Of a stretch of DNA of 64,000 nt, positions 1-9,255 are shown piece after piece. This DNA is from Vibrio sp. (GTDB lineage Bacteria; Pseudomonadota; Gammaproteobacteria; Enterobacterales; Vibrionaceae), in the NCBI GenBank assembly GCA_028131545.1, contig JAOICL010000005.1, forward strand, positions 1 through 64,000, written 5' to 3'. Position 1 is the first letter of the stretch. Each line of letters begins with the position of its first letter. The notes below the pieces were generated by a model that was given only the letters and a program-made list of their open reading frames with translations, ran no database searches and had not been told where the DNA came from. A program made the position numbers and the translations under genes.

Positions 1-156
1 CGGTAGCGGCCGAAACCCTTTGATTGTGTTATCAGAAGTGAAATCTCGGTGATTGTTGAGTTTGTCATACACACGGTCATCACTATTCGCATCTTCAATG
101 AGAGGGTAATCAATACCGAACAAATAATAATCTTGATCTAAACAAATAATCGTCAT
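1..156 (-). CDS. Unidentified protein, N-terminal part (cut by window edge)
   Basis: An open frame of 52 codons begins at an ATG on the minus strand and runs off the left edge. It starts MTIICLDQDYYLFGIDYPLI and has no stop inside the window. The ATG shares one base with the TAA of the upstream lipoprotein gene (TAATG), so the two are very likely co-transcribed and translationally coupled. No signal peptide or membrane segment is visible in this part, and I do not recognise the family. The ORF track omits it because it is short and incomplete. Confidence 0.6.
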   Translation of the reverse strand, partial: MTIICLDQDYYLFGIDYPLIEDANSDDRVYDKLNNHRDFTSDNTIKGFRPLP

Positions 157-1346
157 TATTGATTCCCTTCTAGTAATTTACCATCATTAGCATCCGCATT
201 GTAAAGGTTAGGGTTTGTTGTTCGGCGACCCGTTTGAATGACCACCCAAGACTGACGATAATCACCGTTATGAATATATTTATCGAGATTTTGGTAATTA
301 TAAAATCGCATTGTGGCAACACCTTGTTGCGTCATAAAACTATCATTACTTAAATTATTAGGTTTATGATATATATTCTTAAATTCTTCAGAAGTGGGTA
401 ACTCACGAATAATTGTTAAAGAATCAGTATCAATGACAAGTTTATGTAAAGAATTTTTCATCCAAGCGTATTTTCCATTAGGACTTATAATACGACTTGT
501 GTATGCTCGCTTTCCTAATGAATAACTATCACGGTATTTATCACTTGGTTTAATACCTTTTAATCTTGCACCAGTCTTAATATCGTAAATACCTAACCCA
601 ATATCCCCAACATAAACTAATTGGCCATTTCGGATTACGGCTGAATTAGAAAGCTTTAAAGGGGAGGTTGTTTTTGTTTGAGTGACTAGGTCGTAGCGAT
701 AGTAATGACCACCATTGGAATAATGAACCGCTTGGCTATCTTCTTCCCATACAAAAAAGGGCTTAGATCGAGATTTCCCAATGATCGTTGTTTCCTGCGT
801 TTGTAAATCAAAAATGGCTTTAAACAATCCGTCGGCATTACTGTAGGCGTAGGCGACATAGCGCATGTTCGGAGAGCGACGCAGTTCACCTTGCCGTACG
901 CCATCTACGGGGATAGCATCGGTTACAAGACGTAGATCGGTGCCATCAACCTTGATGCTCCAAATTTTATCCGCTTTTTCATATTTATCGCCTTTATGAT
1001 CGTTGTCCCACCAGAATTGAATGCGGGGCTTATCATAGGAGCTTGCGTCGTTTAAATCTTCTCGTGACCACTCTTTTGCTTTGTAAACCGCATAACTCGG
1101 TTTGCTCGGTATAATGCCGGGCTTATCTGGCGGAGATAAATCTTCTGAATATACGATGTAGTTATGCTCACTAATCCATTGACAGCGTTCACCAGTAACA
1201 TCGAAACGTTTTAATCGAGCATCTCTAAAGTGGCAAGGCTTGCCTTGAACCTGTTCTACTTGTGGTTGCACCGCAACCGATTCGGAATCGTCTTGGCAGC
1301 CGAGTAACAACCCGGTCAGTGCGGCAATAATAATGTGATAACGCAT
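156..1346 (-). CDS. Lipoprotein with TolB/WD40-like beta-propeller repeats, function unknown
   Basis: 396 residues. The N-terminus MRYHIIIAALTGLLLGC is a lipoprotein signal peptide with a clear lipobox (LLLGC), so the mature protein should be lipid-anchored on the periplasmic side. The body is rich in aromatic and beta-forming segments. Phrases such as KVDGTDLRLVTDA followed by RRSPNMRYVAYAY recall the PD40/TolB-type propeller repeat, in which a variable is reported and then a time-point of state is compared. No catalytic motif is visible. It is the first gene of a pair, its stop overlapping the start of the next minus-strand gene by one base. The propeller assignment is inferred from repeat style only, and the partner or ligand is unknown. 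Confidence 0.7.
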   Translation of the reverse strand: MRYHIIIAALTGLLLGCQDDSESVAVQPQVEQVQGKPCHFRDARLKRFDVTGERCQWISEHNYIVYSEDLSPPDKPGIIPSKPSYAVYKAKEWSREDLNDASSYDKPRIQFWWDNDHKGDKYEKADKIWSIKVDGTDLRLVTDAIPVDGVRQGELRRSPNMRYVAYAYSNADGLFKAIFDLQTQETTIIGKSRSKPFFVWEEDSQAVHYSNGGHYYRYDLVTQTKTTSPLKLSNSAVIRNGQLVYVGDIGLGIYDIKTGARLKGIKPSDKYRDSYSLGKRAYTSRIISPNGKYAWMKNSLHKLVIDTDSLTIIRELPTSEEFKNIYHKPNNLSNDSFMTQQGVATMRFYNYQNLDKYIHNGDYRQSWVVIQTGRRTTNPNLYNADANDGKLLEGNQ

Positions 1347-1665
1347 ATCTTTCCTATGGGGCTATCCCATGGCGGTGTTCAAAATCATTCATTCATTCGA
1401 TGAAGGCCATGGGTCGTGTAATGGTAAAGTCGTGCTCAACGTAAATTTAATTGCTTTATTAAGACGTTATACCACATTTCATATTCAACTCTGAGTCTAT
1501 CATTGTGAGAGTGAGAGGCGCATCAAACTGCGTGTTTTTGTCGGTTTTTTATGGGGTTTTCATCGTTAAAATGACGGTTTTTCTAGTGGAAATGACAGAG
1601 GTCATGGTACCCAACTAATGAAAAAATTGACTAGATTTATTGAATTACAGATTTAAGCCATAAAG
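1347..1665. other. Intergenic stretch, no gene seen
   Basis: About 320 bases between the lipoprotein gene and the response-regulator remnant. It is AT-rich with stops in all frames. It must hold the promoter of the minus-strand lipoprotein gene, but I cannot point to a convincing -35/-10 pair, operator or terminator. Confidence 0.5.
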
Positions 1666-1836
1666 ATGAGAGTAATGGACTGACGATTAGTTGAAGATCA
1701 TCAAGATATCGTTAGCGTTTTCTTTGATTATTTTGAAACTCAAGGACATACACTGGATCATGCTATTAATGGAAAGCAAGGTGTAATGCTTTGCCAGAAT
1801 CATCATTACGATGTCATTATTCTGTGGTCGAATTGA
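1666..1836 (+). pseudogene. Decayed response-regulator receiver domain
   Basis: Reading from ATG at 1666 gives MRVMD, an in-frame TGA at 1681, and then RLVEDHQDIVSVFFDYFETQ...GHTLDHAINGKQGV...HHYDVIIL before a stop at 1834. This is the first half of an OmpR/CheY-type receiver: the acidic pocket VEDH, the alpha1 region and the strand leading to the phospho-acceptor (YDVIILD in intact relatives). The frame breaks exactly where that Asp should be. There is no downstream receiver half and no DNA-binding domain. It is therefore a dead remnant, perhaps of a two-component regulator truncated by deletion. Its closest intact relatives cannot be named without a search. Confidence 0.6.
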
Positions 1837-2102
1837 CGATAGAAGACATTGAACATTCATTTGCTCAAAATAGATTAGAGAGAATGCATACTTTTTTAGA
1901 ATCAGGCGCGACTGATGAAAAAGTCGCGACTTTACATTCAAAGGCTAATTCAGAAGCAAGGCAAGATCCTTTAACTTTTCATGATAAGACATGGGTTGTA
2001 ACGCATTTAAGCGATTTACGAAGTTGGATACCCGATATTCAGCAATTAGCTTATCATCAAGCGATTGAAATTGAGTATGGCGGAGCGACGGGGGAAAAGT
2101 GA
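1791..2102 (+). CDS. Small unrecognised ORF, possibly a gene fragment
   Basis: 103 residues in the ORF track. The first dozen residues overlap the response-regulator remnant in another frame and are probably not native. From VELTIEDIEHSFAQNRLERM onward the composition is that of a normal soluble protein, ending ...HQAIEIEYGGATGEK. I see no ribosome-binding site before 1791, no signal peptide and no family I recognise. It may be the 3' end of a gene whose 5' end was deleted together with the receiver gene, leaving a composite scar. The alternative, a small intact cytoplasmic protein starting at an internal codon, cannot be excluded. Confidence 0.35.
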   Translation: MPESSLRCHYSVVELTIEDIEHSFAQNRLERMHTFLESGATDEKVATLHSKANSEARQDPLTFHDKTWVVTHLSDLRSWIPDIQQLAYHQAIEIEYGGATGEK

Positions 2103-2360
2103 GTTGCCACAGTATGATTCCTTACTCATAATGAAGGTTTCATTGCCTATCAAAGGAGCATCACAGAATGTCTTATTATTTTAAAAATGAGACAGAAGAA
2201 GCATAACATTCCTTCCTTGAACTATTTATATTCATACTATTTCCAACCATAATGAATTTTATTATTGAATGTACTAACTATAAATTATTGAATAATAGGA
2301 ATGATTCCGATATCCATCTAAGATTACTTAAATATCATGTGTTTAACTTGAGTAATATTT

Positions 2361-4106
2361 ATGAAAGAATCGACATATAAAGACAATAGAAAGAAACTCA
2401 TTAAAGCGAGCCGCCTTCATAGCATTCATTGGATTATTATTGGGCTTTCTTTAGTTCTTACTTTTTCTGCTTGGTATTATTCAAAATTACAACTTGAACA
2501 GAAATTAGAATTAAAATTTAACCGTAATGCGGAACAAGTCGTTTCCCTTGTTAAAGAAAGAATGGAACTGTATGAAAATGCATTATGGGGAGGTGTTGCT
2601 TATGCTGACGCTAATAAGGAAGCCATTTCTTATTTAGATTGGCTATCCTATGCCAACAGCTTAAAGATAGATCAAGCCTACCCTGGAATTAATGGTATCG
2701 GTATTATTTATAATATTCAACAAGATCAATTAGACGATTACTTACAAGTTCAACGGTCGTTAAGGCCCGATTACGATATTCATCCTATTCACAAAGAAAC
2801 AGAATATTGGCCTATCACTTATGTAGAACCAGCAAAGCCAAACGCGAAAGCGATTGGACTTGATATGGCGTTTGAACACAATCGTTATTCTTCCATAAAA
2901 AAAGCCAGAGATACCGGCACCGCTCAGCTGACCGGACCGATTACCTTAGTTCAAGACTCAAAGAAAACACCTGGGTTTCTATTTTATACTCCATTTTATA
3001 AATATGGAGTAACACCCAAGACAGTAGATGAACGTAGAGAATATATTGTCGGTGTCACTTACGCTCCATTTATAATGAAGAATCTGATGCAAGGGACATT
3101 GGCAGAAAAAAACCGACAGGTGAGTATCGAGATACATGATGGTGATGAGGTGTTGTTCAATGATCATGAGGGGGGAGAAGATAATCAATATGATGTTAAC
3201 CCTCTGTTTAGTAAAATGATGGATCTGGACTTCTATGGCCGTACATGGACATTCACATTAACCTCTAATCTTGGTTTTAGAGAAGAAGCTGCTTCAGATC
3301 AACCTTACTTTATCTTGATTGCTGGATTGACTATTGATTCACTATTATTAGGTTTATTTATTTTCTTATCGCGTGCAAATCGACAAGCTTTATTTTATGC
3401 AGACGAGATGACCAATGAATTGACTGAAAAAACTCTAAATCTAGAGAAGTCGAATAAAGACTTAGAGCAGTTTTCTTATGTTGCATCACACGATCTTAAA
3501 TCACCTTTGAATGCAATGAAGCAATTATCTGAATGGATAGTCGAAGATTGTGAAGATATATTACCGGATAATTCTAAAAAACATCTTACTTTACTGTCAC
3601 AAAGAAGTGAAAGAATGATGACCTTACTGAATGATTTATTGGATTATTCGCGCTCAGGGACAAAAAAATATGACAATGAAACGGTGAACATACAGGCACT
3701 GTCGCAAGACATCTTGTTTATGCTAGGTGGGAGTACCCAATTTACATGTCATTGTGATGACGTTGTGATCAATATACCTAAAAAACCCTTTGAAATTGTA
3801 TTACGGAATTTAATTTCTAATGCAATAAAACATCATGATAAAGAGACAGGTAACATTACGGTGTCCTACTTATCATCGGGTGACAATCACAAGATTACTG
3901 TGACCGATGATGGACCCGGCATTCCACAGGAGTTTCATAGCAAGGCATTAGAAATGTTTCAAACACTGCAACCAAGAGATCGCGTGGAAGGCAGTGGAAT
4001 GGGGCTCGCTATCATTAAACGTATTGTTGAAAATTATGATGGGTATGTTGAGATTCAATCCGATGGCACGCAAGGTACTAGCATTATTTTGATATGGAAA
4101 AAGTAA
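2361..4106 (+). CDS. CHASE-domain sensor histidine kinase
   Basis: 581 residues. A first membrane segment (about 24-42, WIIIGLSLVLTFSAW) and a second (about 315-336, FILIAGLTIDSLLLGLFIFL) bracket a periplasmic CHASE domain, recognisable by GINGIGIIYNI and the YWPITYVEP region. A short coiled linker leads to a HisKA dimerisation domain with phospho-acceptor His377 in FSYVASHDLKSPLN. An HATPase_c domain follows, with the N box (NLISNAIKHH), G1 box (DDGPGIP) and G2 box (GSGMGLAIIKRI). There is no attached receiver. The next gene, nine bases downstream, encodes a single-domain receiver, and the third encodes a REC-GGDEF-EAL protein, so the kinase probably feeds one or both. The ligand of the CHASE domain is unknown. 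Confidence 0.9.
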   Translation: MKESTYKDNRKKLIKASRLHSIHWIIIGLSLVLTFSAWYYSKLQLEQKLELKFNRNAEQVVSLVKERMELYENALWGGVAYADANKEAISYLDWLSYANSLKIDQAYPGINGIGIIYNIQQDQLDDYLQVQRSLRPDYDIHPIHKETEYWPITYVEPAKPNAKAIGLDMAFEHNRYSSIKKARDTGTAQLTGPITLVQDSKKTPGFLFYTPFYKYGVTPKTVDERREYIVGVTYAPFIMKNLMQGTLAEKNRQVSIEIHDGDEVLFNDHEGGEDNQYDVNPLFSKMMDLDFYGRTWTFTLTSNLGFREEAASDQPYFILIAGLTIDSLLLGLFIFLSRANRQALFYADEMTNELTEKTLNLEKSNKDLEQFSYVASHDLKSPLNAMKQLSEWIVEDCEDILPDNSKKHLTLLSQRSERMMTLLNDLLDYSRSGTKKYDNETVNIQALSQDILFMLGGSTQFTCHCDDVVINIPKKPFEIVLRNLISNAIKHHDKETGNITVSYLSSGDNHKITVTDDGPGIPQEFHSKALEMFQTLQPRDRVEGSGMGLAIIKRIVENYDGYVEIQSDGTQGTSIILIWKK

Positions 4107-4115
4107 GAGGGAATT

Positions 4116-4541
4116 ATGGTTAAGGAAGCACAGGAAGTTTCTATTTTATTGATCGAAGATGATGATGTTGATGCCATGAGTATTGAACGGAGTTTTAGAA
4201 AAAAGAGAATATCTAATCCTATTATTCGAGCCTACGATGGTATTGAAGCACTGGAATTTCTTAATAATGAAAACGTTGAACGCCCAATTATAATTTTACT
4301 TGATTTACAGTTACCTAGAATGAACGGCATTGAGTTTTTAAAGCGATTACGAGCTGATGAGAAACTAACGGATTTAGTGGTGTTTGTATTAACAACGTCT
4401 AAAGCGGAAGAAGACATTGTTGCAAGTTATAAACAGCATATCGCCGGGTATTTTGTCAAAGGCGAAACAGGTGCTGGGTTTTTAAGTGTGGTTGATATGC
4501 TCGATTGTTACTGGAAAGTGGTCTATTTACCGAAGAAATAA
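4116..4541 (+). CDS. Single-domain CheY-like response regulator (Rcp1 type)
   Basis: 141 residues forming one receiver domain. The acidic pocket is LLIEDDDVD, the phospho-acceptor is Asp63 in ILLDLQLPRMNG, the switch Thr lies in VLTTSKAEEDI, and the conserved Lys is in GYFVKGE. The long beta3-alpha3 style and the AYDGIEALEFL segment fit the Rcp1 group that partners phytochrome-like and CHASE kinases. No output domain is present, so it acts by protein-protein contact or as a phosphate shuttle. A good Shine-Dalgarno (AGAGGG) sits six bases before the ATG. It lies nine bases after the kinase gene and eleven to twenty-three bases before the diguanylate-cyclase-type gene, which strongly suggests an operon. 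Confidence 0.9.
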   Translation: MVKEAQEVSILLIEDDDVDAMSIERSFRKKRISNPIIRAYDGIEALEFLNNENVERPIIILLDLQLPRMNGIEFLKRLRADEKLTDLVVFVLTTSKAEEDIVASYKQHIAGYFVKGETGAGFLSVVDMLDCYWKVVYLPKK

Positions 4542-4564
4542 CAACACGATAGATGGTTTCATAT

Positions 4565-6277
4565 ATGAATATATTGATTGTCGACGATGATGTCGTGGAT
4601 AGAGAAAGCGTCATTCGCTCTCTCTCAAAAAGTGATTTAAGTTACACTTATAATGAAGTTGAAAGCGTCTCAGATGCAATAATTGCAATAAACAGGACTC
4701 AATATGATGTGATCTTATTGGATTATAATTTACCAAGAGAGAATGGTATTGCGTTATTACATCAAATAAAAAACGACAGCGACAATAAAAATATTGCGAT
4801 TATTATGATGAGTAGCTCAGAAAATGATGATCTGGCTCTAGAATGTGTTAATGCGGGCGCTCAAGATTTTCTTATTAAATCCGACATCAATAGCTTTCGT
4901 TTACAAAGAGCGATTAAGAATGCACAAGTTCGACATGAGCTTGAAAGCAAGCTATTTAATAGTTACGAAAGTGTGAAATCCCTTGCTGAAAAAGACAGTC
5001 TGACCAATTTACCGAATCGATACAGTTTTGATAAAACACTATCAAATATTGATCATAATACCGATTCTTCTGTGTCTTTATTACTCCTTGATTTAGATCA
5101 TTTTAAATACATAAATGACAGTTATGGGCATAATGTCGGTGATGATGTTTTGGTGCATATAGCCAATGAAGTGAGTTCGATATTAACTGAACACTGTCAT
5201 TTTTATCGATTGGGTGGTGATGAGTTTGCTATTTTGCTCACTAGTGACGATTCCGATCATGATTCAATTTTATTGGCTAATACTATTATTAATCAATTAG
5301 ATGAACCCTTTCTAGCGAATGAGGTACCGATATCATTGGGAATGAGTATTGGTATTTCTACCTATTTAAAGGATACCAACAATACCAGTGATTTATTTAA
5401 ATACGCCGATATTGCGATGTATTATTCAAAAGGGAATGGTCGTAATCAAGCAACTTCATTTCAACATCATATGAAGCAGGCGTTTCTGCATGATTTTAAT
5501 ATTGAAGCAGGGATTAGACAGTCCCTAGAGAAAAAGGAATTTAAACTCCATTATCAACCGGTAATGAATTTAACGTCACAAACAATAGTGGGCTTTGAAG
5601 CATTAATTCGCTGGAATCATAACGGGCAAGCGATTAACCCTGAACAATTTATTCCTGTTGCAGAGAAATCGTTGCTAATCCATGAATTAGGACGATGGGT
5701 TATTAAAAGTGCGATTGAACAGTTTAGTGAATGGTGTGATGGTCGTTTTGATTCCCAAAGTAATCCCCCTGTTACAATGGCCATTAACCTTTCTTCGGTT
5801 CAGTTAACCAGACTGGATCTTGTCGAATATATTGTTGATATAGCGGAATCAAATAAAGTTGCTTTGAATCGATTGGAATTTGAAATTACAGAAACAGCGT
5901 TAATTGATAATTCTCAAGTTGTTAATCAAGTGATTAACGGACTCAGTCATTTAGGGTGTCGAATCTCTCTCGATGATTTTGGTACGGGATTCTCTTCTAT
6001 ATCTCATTTACATCGATTTCCCATTGATATTGTCAAACTTGATAAATCAATTGTGTCGGATGATTCAGAAAAATCTAGAGAGTTATTACGTGGTTTAATT
6101 CTTATGGTGCAGTCGCTTAACCTCGATATTATTGCAGAAGGAATTGAAAATAAAGATGACTTTTTGACTTGTCTAAATTTGGGTATAGAGCGGGCACAAG
6201 GGTATTATTTCTCTAGGCCAGTCGCGGCGGAAGACATTGTTCAGCTAGTCATAGAGGCAAAGAAAGGCGAGAGCTAA
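4565..6277 (+). CDS. REC-GGDEF-EAL c-di-GMP turnover protein
   Basis: The start is placed at the second Met (MNILIVDDD), because the receiver fold begins there; the track start lies four codons earlier and has no better ribosome site. The receiver has its phospho-acceptor at Asp53 (ILLDYNLP). The GGDEF domain keeps an intact GGDEF (about 217-221, in FYRLGGDEFAILL), without an RxxD inhibitory site just upstream. The EAL domain keeps EAL (Glu345, GFEALIRW), the DDFGTGFSS loop and KLDKSIV. Both diguanylate cyclase and phosphodiesterase activities are therefore possible from motifs. As the last gene of the kinase/receiver operon, it is the likely output of that pathway. A paralogue with the same architecture sits at 57 kb. 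Confidence 0.9.
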   Translation: MNILIVDDDVVDRESVIRSLSKSDLSYTYNEVESVSDAIIAINRTQYDVILLDYNLPRENGIALLHQIKNDSDNKNIAIIMMSSSENDDLALECVNAGAQDFLIKSDINSFRLQRAIKNAQVRHELESKLFNSYESVKSLAEKDSLTNLPNRYSFDKTLSNIDHNTDSSVSLLLLDLDHFKYINDSYGHNVGDDVLVHIANEVSSILTEHCHFYRLGGDEFAILLTSDDSDHDSILLANTIINQLDEPFLANEVPISLGMSIGISTYLKDTNNTSDLFKYADIAMYYSKGNGRNQATSFQHHMKQAFLHDFNIEAGIRQSLEKKEFKLHYQPVMNLTSQTIVGFEALIRWNHNGQAINPEQFIPVAEKSLLIHELGRWVIKSAIEQFSEWCDGRFDSQSNPPVTMAINLSSVQLTRLDLVEYIVDIAESNKVALNRLEFEITETALIDNSQVVNQVINGLSHLGCRISLDDFGTGFSSISHLHRFPIDIVKLDKSIVSDDSEKSRELLRGLILMVQSLNLDIIAEGIENKDDFLTCLNLGIERAQGYYFSRPVAAEDIVQLVIEAKKGES

Positions 6278-6325
6278 ACGGCATCAGAGTATCGATTTTA
6301 TATAAATAGAATAATAGGTAATAAA

Positions 6326-6353
6326 AAAGGGTGCCGATTCCATGGCACCCTTT
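6326..6353. terminator. Bidirectional rho-independent terminator
   Basis: A perfect 10-bp stem AAAGGGTGCC/GGCACCCTTT with an 8-base loop lies between the convergent GGDEF-EAL gene and tcyP, with A/T tracts on both sides. It can stop transcription from either direction. Confidence 0.85.
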
Positions 6354-6398
6354 CCCTTTGTATCCAATCAAACTTAATATGTTCATTTAAATTTGATA

Positions 6399-6443
6399 TT
6401 ACTTAACATGGTATTATTTAATATGGTGTTACTTAATATAGTA
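6399..6443. repeat. Three imperfect tandem copies of a 15-mer
   Basis: The units TTACTTAACATGGTA, TTATTTAATATGGTG and TTACTTAATATAGTA follow each other without gaps just 3' of tcyP. They lie outside any gene and have no obvious function. They look like a small slippage-derived array. Confidence 0.7.
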
Positions 6444-6453
6444 TAGAGTAAAG

Positions 6454-7839
6454 TTAAGCTTTAACTTCTTCAGTTGTTGATTGTACTTCTTCTTTATTTA
6501 ATCGACTTGCTAATACACGATTGGTAATCGTACCGGCTGTCATTGAACCCGAGACATTAAGCGCAGTACGTGCCATATCAATAAGCGGTTCGACAGAGAT
6601 TAATAATGCAGCGATAGTAACCGGTAATCCCATTGCAGGTAATACAATCAATGCAGCGAAGGTTGCACCACCACCGACACCGGCGATACCGAAAGAACTG
6701 ATTACAATCACAGCAACTAACGGTAATAAAAAGTCAAACGTTAGTGGGTCAATACCCAGTGTAGGCGCAACCATGACAGCAAGCATTGCAGGGTAAATAC
6801 CCGCACAACCATTTTGACCAATCGTCGCACCAAATGATGCCGATAGATTAGCAATCGCAGGTGGAACATTCAGCTTGTTAATTTGAGTTTCAACGTTCAA
6901 TGGAATCGTTGCTGCTGAACTACGAGAGCTAAAGGCAAAGGTAAGTACAGGCCAGATTTTTTTGAAATATTCTTTTGGACTCACACCTGATAGAGCAAGT
7001 AATAAGCCATGTACAAGGAACATTACACCAATCGCAACATAAGAGGCAACGATGAATCCAAGTAGATTTAGAATATCAGCGGCACTTGATGAGGCAACCA
7101 CTTTAGTCATTAGAGCGGCGATACCGTAAGGTGTTAGAGAAATAACCATGCGTACTAAACCCATCACGATGGATTGGATAGCATCAATACCAGTACGGAT
7201 TGGTGATTCAAGCTCAGGTTTGTCAGCAATGACTTTGCGAGCAGATAAACCCAAGAATACACCAAAGATAACCACAGCAATGATTGATGTCGAACGCATC
7301 CCGGCCAAATCTGCAAATGGATTCGTTGGAATAAAGCTGACTAGCATCTGTGGAATAGTCAGGTCACTGACTGTTGCTGCTCGTGTATCTAATGCCGCAA
7401 TTCGAGCCGTTTCACGAGCGCCTTCAGTTAAACCTTCAGCGGTTAGGCCAAATGAGCTTGCAGCGAACACACCGACAACAGCCGAAATCGCCGTTGTAAA
7501 TAAAAGAATACCAATAACTAAAAATGAAATTTTACCAAGAGATCCATTTTGTTCGATACGGAGTACCGCTGCGATCATTGAAATAAAGACCAATGGCATG
7601 ATGATCATTTTTAATAATGCAACGTATGAACCACCGACAACGCCAACCCAAGATAATACTTCTTTGATTGCGTCGGAACCTTCACCAACAGTTAATTGTA
7701 AAAGTAAGCCAAAAGAGGAACCTAAAATTAAACCGACTAGAACTTTAAATGACAGTGTTTTTTCTTTTTTGTGCATCCCAGCTAAGAAAACAAGAATGCC
7801 AGCAAAAACTGCAAGTAGTGCAGCAACCGCAAGTGACAT
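6454..7839 (-). CDS. tcyP: L-cystine/dicarboxylate-type sodium symporter TcyP
   Basis: 461 residues, the usual length for the TcyP (YdjN) branch of the dicarboxylate/amino acid:cation symporter family, which imports L-cystine. Hydrophobic helices run along the whole chain. The re-entrant loop with serine-rich [16 protein letters not shown] and the C-terminal helix-loop [21 protein letters not shown] are hallmarks of the family's substrate site. A strong Shine-Dalgarno (AAGGGG) precedes the ATG. The gene is transcribed away from astE and ends near a bidirectional terminator, so it is probably monocistronic. Assignment to cystine rather than another acidic amino acid is by resemblance to TcyP and is less certain than the family. 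Confidence 0.85.
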   Translation of the reverse strand: MSLAVAALLAVFAGILVFLAGMHKKEKTLSFKVLVGLILGSSFGLLLQLTVGEGSDAIKEVLSWVGVVGGSYVALLKMIIMPLVFISMIAAVLRIEQNGSLGKISFLVIGILLFTTAISAVVGVFAASSFGLTAEGLTEGARETARIAALDTRAATVSDLTIPQMLVSFIPTNPFADLAGMRSTSIIAVVIFGVFLGLSARKVIADKPELESPIRTGIDAIQSIVMGLVRMVISLTPYGIAALMTKVVASSSAADILNLLGFIVASYVAIGVMFLVHGLLLALSGVSPKEYFKKIWPVLTFAFSSRSSAATIPLNVETQINKLNVPPAIANLSASFGATIGQNGCAGIYPAMLAVMVAPTLGIDPLTFDFLLPLVAVIVISSFGIAGVGGGATFAALIVLPAMGLPVTIAALLISVEPLIDMARTALNVSGSMTAGTITNRVLASRLNKEEVQSTTEEVKA

Positions 7840-7990
7840 AACGACCCCTTAATATGACGTTGTTCGAAATAAAATGTAATGAAATGTTAAGTAAGGGATA
7901 CAACCTATAGGTAAATGAGCGAAAGTTAAAATTCGATAAGATTATGTCATATAATTTTTAGATATAAGAGCGTTTAAGGAAGAGCATAAT

Positions 7991-9154
7991 ATGAGTTCCA
8001 AACGATTTATTTTAGATAAAGTATTAGGTAAACAAGTGTGGAATGAAGGTGAAGTCGTTGTTGAGCATGATTTGACTATTTTCCAGCATTATCGGGGGGT
8101 TATCGAATTCATTCCAGAGAACATTATGGGGCATGTAATTTTATCTTGTGGTGTTCATGGTGATGAAACCTTGCCAATCGAGTGGTTAGATTCTTTAGTG
8201 GAAGCTCTTTATAAAGGTGAAATGAAACTGCACTATCGTTTGTTGATCATCTTTGCTCACCCTAAAGCGATTGATGACAATGTACGATTTGTTGATTTCA
8301 ATTTAAATCGCCTGTTTTCTGACACCATTATCGATGTTGAAGAACAAAAGCAAATGGCAGCCAATTCCGGTCAAGGTCATGAATTAAAGATTGTTCGAAA
8401 ATTAAAAGAAGTCGTCGCTGATTTTTATATGAACTCTGATGATGATAAACGTTGGCATTTGGATCTTCATTGTTCGATACGACCGTCTGTTTATCGTCAA
8501 TTTTCAATTCTTCCATTTAGTGAGACGTCCCATCATCATAATGAATTTATCGAATTGTTGAATACGGCGGGTATAGAAGCTCATGTTTTTTCTCGTAAGC
8601 CATCAGGTACTTTTAGCTGGTTTACGCATGATGTTTATCAATCAAACTCAGTCACGTTAGAACTCGGGGAGCTTCATCCAATCGGAGAGAATAATCTCAA
8701 TCAGCTTGAGTTATTTGATAAAGTGATACGTTCTTGGTTAGAAGATGGAGAGATTAAAAAACATCATGCTTCTCATGATGAGGTCAAGGTCGCTCATACT
8801 CAACTTAGCAATCTATCTCTAAATAACAGTCCATCTCTAAATAGCCATTCATCACTAAATAACCGTCCATCTCTAAAAATACCTTACTTCATTGTTGATA
8901 AAGTGATAACCAAACAGTCAGAAGAATTTAATTTTACTTTCTCAGATCAGGCGGTTAATTTTACTTTGATTGAGAAAAATTCAATCTATGGCTATGACGG
9001 CGAGTCAGTGTTACAAACAGGTAAGTCACCGCTCTATATTATTTTCCCTAATCCTTCAGTCGAGGTAGGGCAAAGAGCAGGACTTCTATTAAAGCAATCG
9101 GAGATAACCATTAATGAGAAAGGAACGATCGTTATAGATAAATTATGGTGGTGA
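7991..9154 (+). CDS. astE: Succinylglutamate desuccinylase-family zinc hydrolase AstE
   Basis: 387 residues, longer than the usual 320-350. AstE hydrolyses N2-succinylglutamate to glutamate and succinate, the last step of the arginine succinyltransferase pathway. Zinc ligands are visible in SCGVHGDETLP (His and Glu) and in HLDLHCSIRPS (second His), and the catalytic Glu is in VTLELGELHP. The extra length comes largely from a linker at about residues 270-300 built of six-residue repeats (SLNNSP, SLNSHS, SLNNRP), which separates the peptidase domain from the C-terminal beta-barrel-like domain. A Shine-Dalgarno (AAGGAAGAG) precedes the ATG. No other ast gene is in the window. Confidence 0.85.
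   Translation: MSSKRFILDKVLGKQVWNEGEVVVEHDLTIFQHYRGVIEFIPENIMGHVILSCGVHGDETLPIEWLDSLVEALYKGEMKLHYRLLIIFAHPKAIDDNVRFVDFNLNRLFSDTIIDVEEQKQMAANSGQGHELKIVRKLKEVVADFYMNSDDDKRWHLDLHCSIRPSVYRQFSILPFSETSHHHNEFIELLNTAGIEAHVFSRKPSGTFSWFTHDVYQSNSVTLELGELHPIGENNLNQLELFDKVIRSWLEDGEIKKHHASHDEVKVAHTQLSNLSLNNSPSLNSHSSLNNRPSLKIPYFIVDKVITKQSEEFNFTFSDQAVNFTLIEKNSIYGYDGESVLQTGKSPLYIIFPNPSVEVGQRAGLLLKQSEITINEKGTIVIDKLWW
8816..8878 (+). repeat. In-frame 18-bp tandem repeat inside astE
   Basis: Three full 18-bp units plus a partial one encode SLNNSP-SLNSHS-SLNNRP-SLK in the interdomain linker. The unit length keeps the frame, so copy number could vary without breaking the gene. Confidence 0.8.
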
Positions 9155-9201
9155 TGATGGATGTGGTATATGTCGAGAAACTAGGGATTATGATTCTTTT
9201 C

Positions 9202-9241
9202 AACGTTTGCAGTTAAATAAATACATTTAGCTGCAAACGTT
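9202..9241. terminator. Long inverted repeat, likely convergent terminator
   Basis: AACGTTTGCAG pairs perfectly with CTGCAAACGTT, and the inner bases TTAAAT/ATTTAG extend the stem to almost the whole 40 bases. It lies between convergent astE and the MazG-like gene. Confidence 0.65.
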
Positions 9242-9255
9242 ATGTCGTCTACGGT

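Noticed and set aside
2168-2206. 12-residue ORF (MSYYFKNETEEA) with a good AAAGGAG upstream
   Set aside because: Too short to call; possibly another remnant of the decayed locus. No conservation can be tested here.
7148-7852. 234-residue plus-strand ORF over tcyP
   Set aside because: It is the antisense shadow of a well-supported membrane transporter and has no domain of its own.
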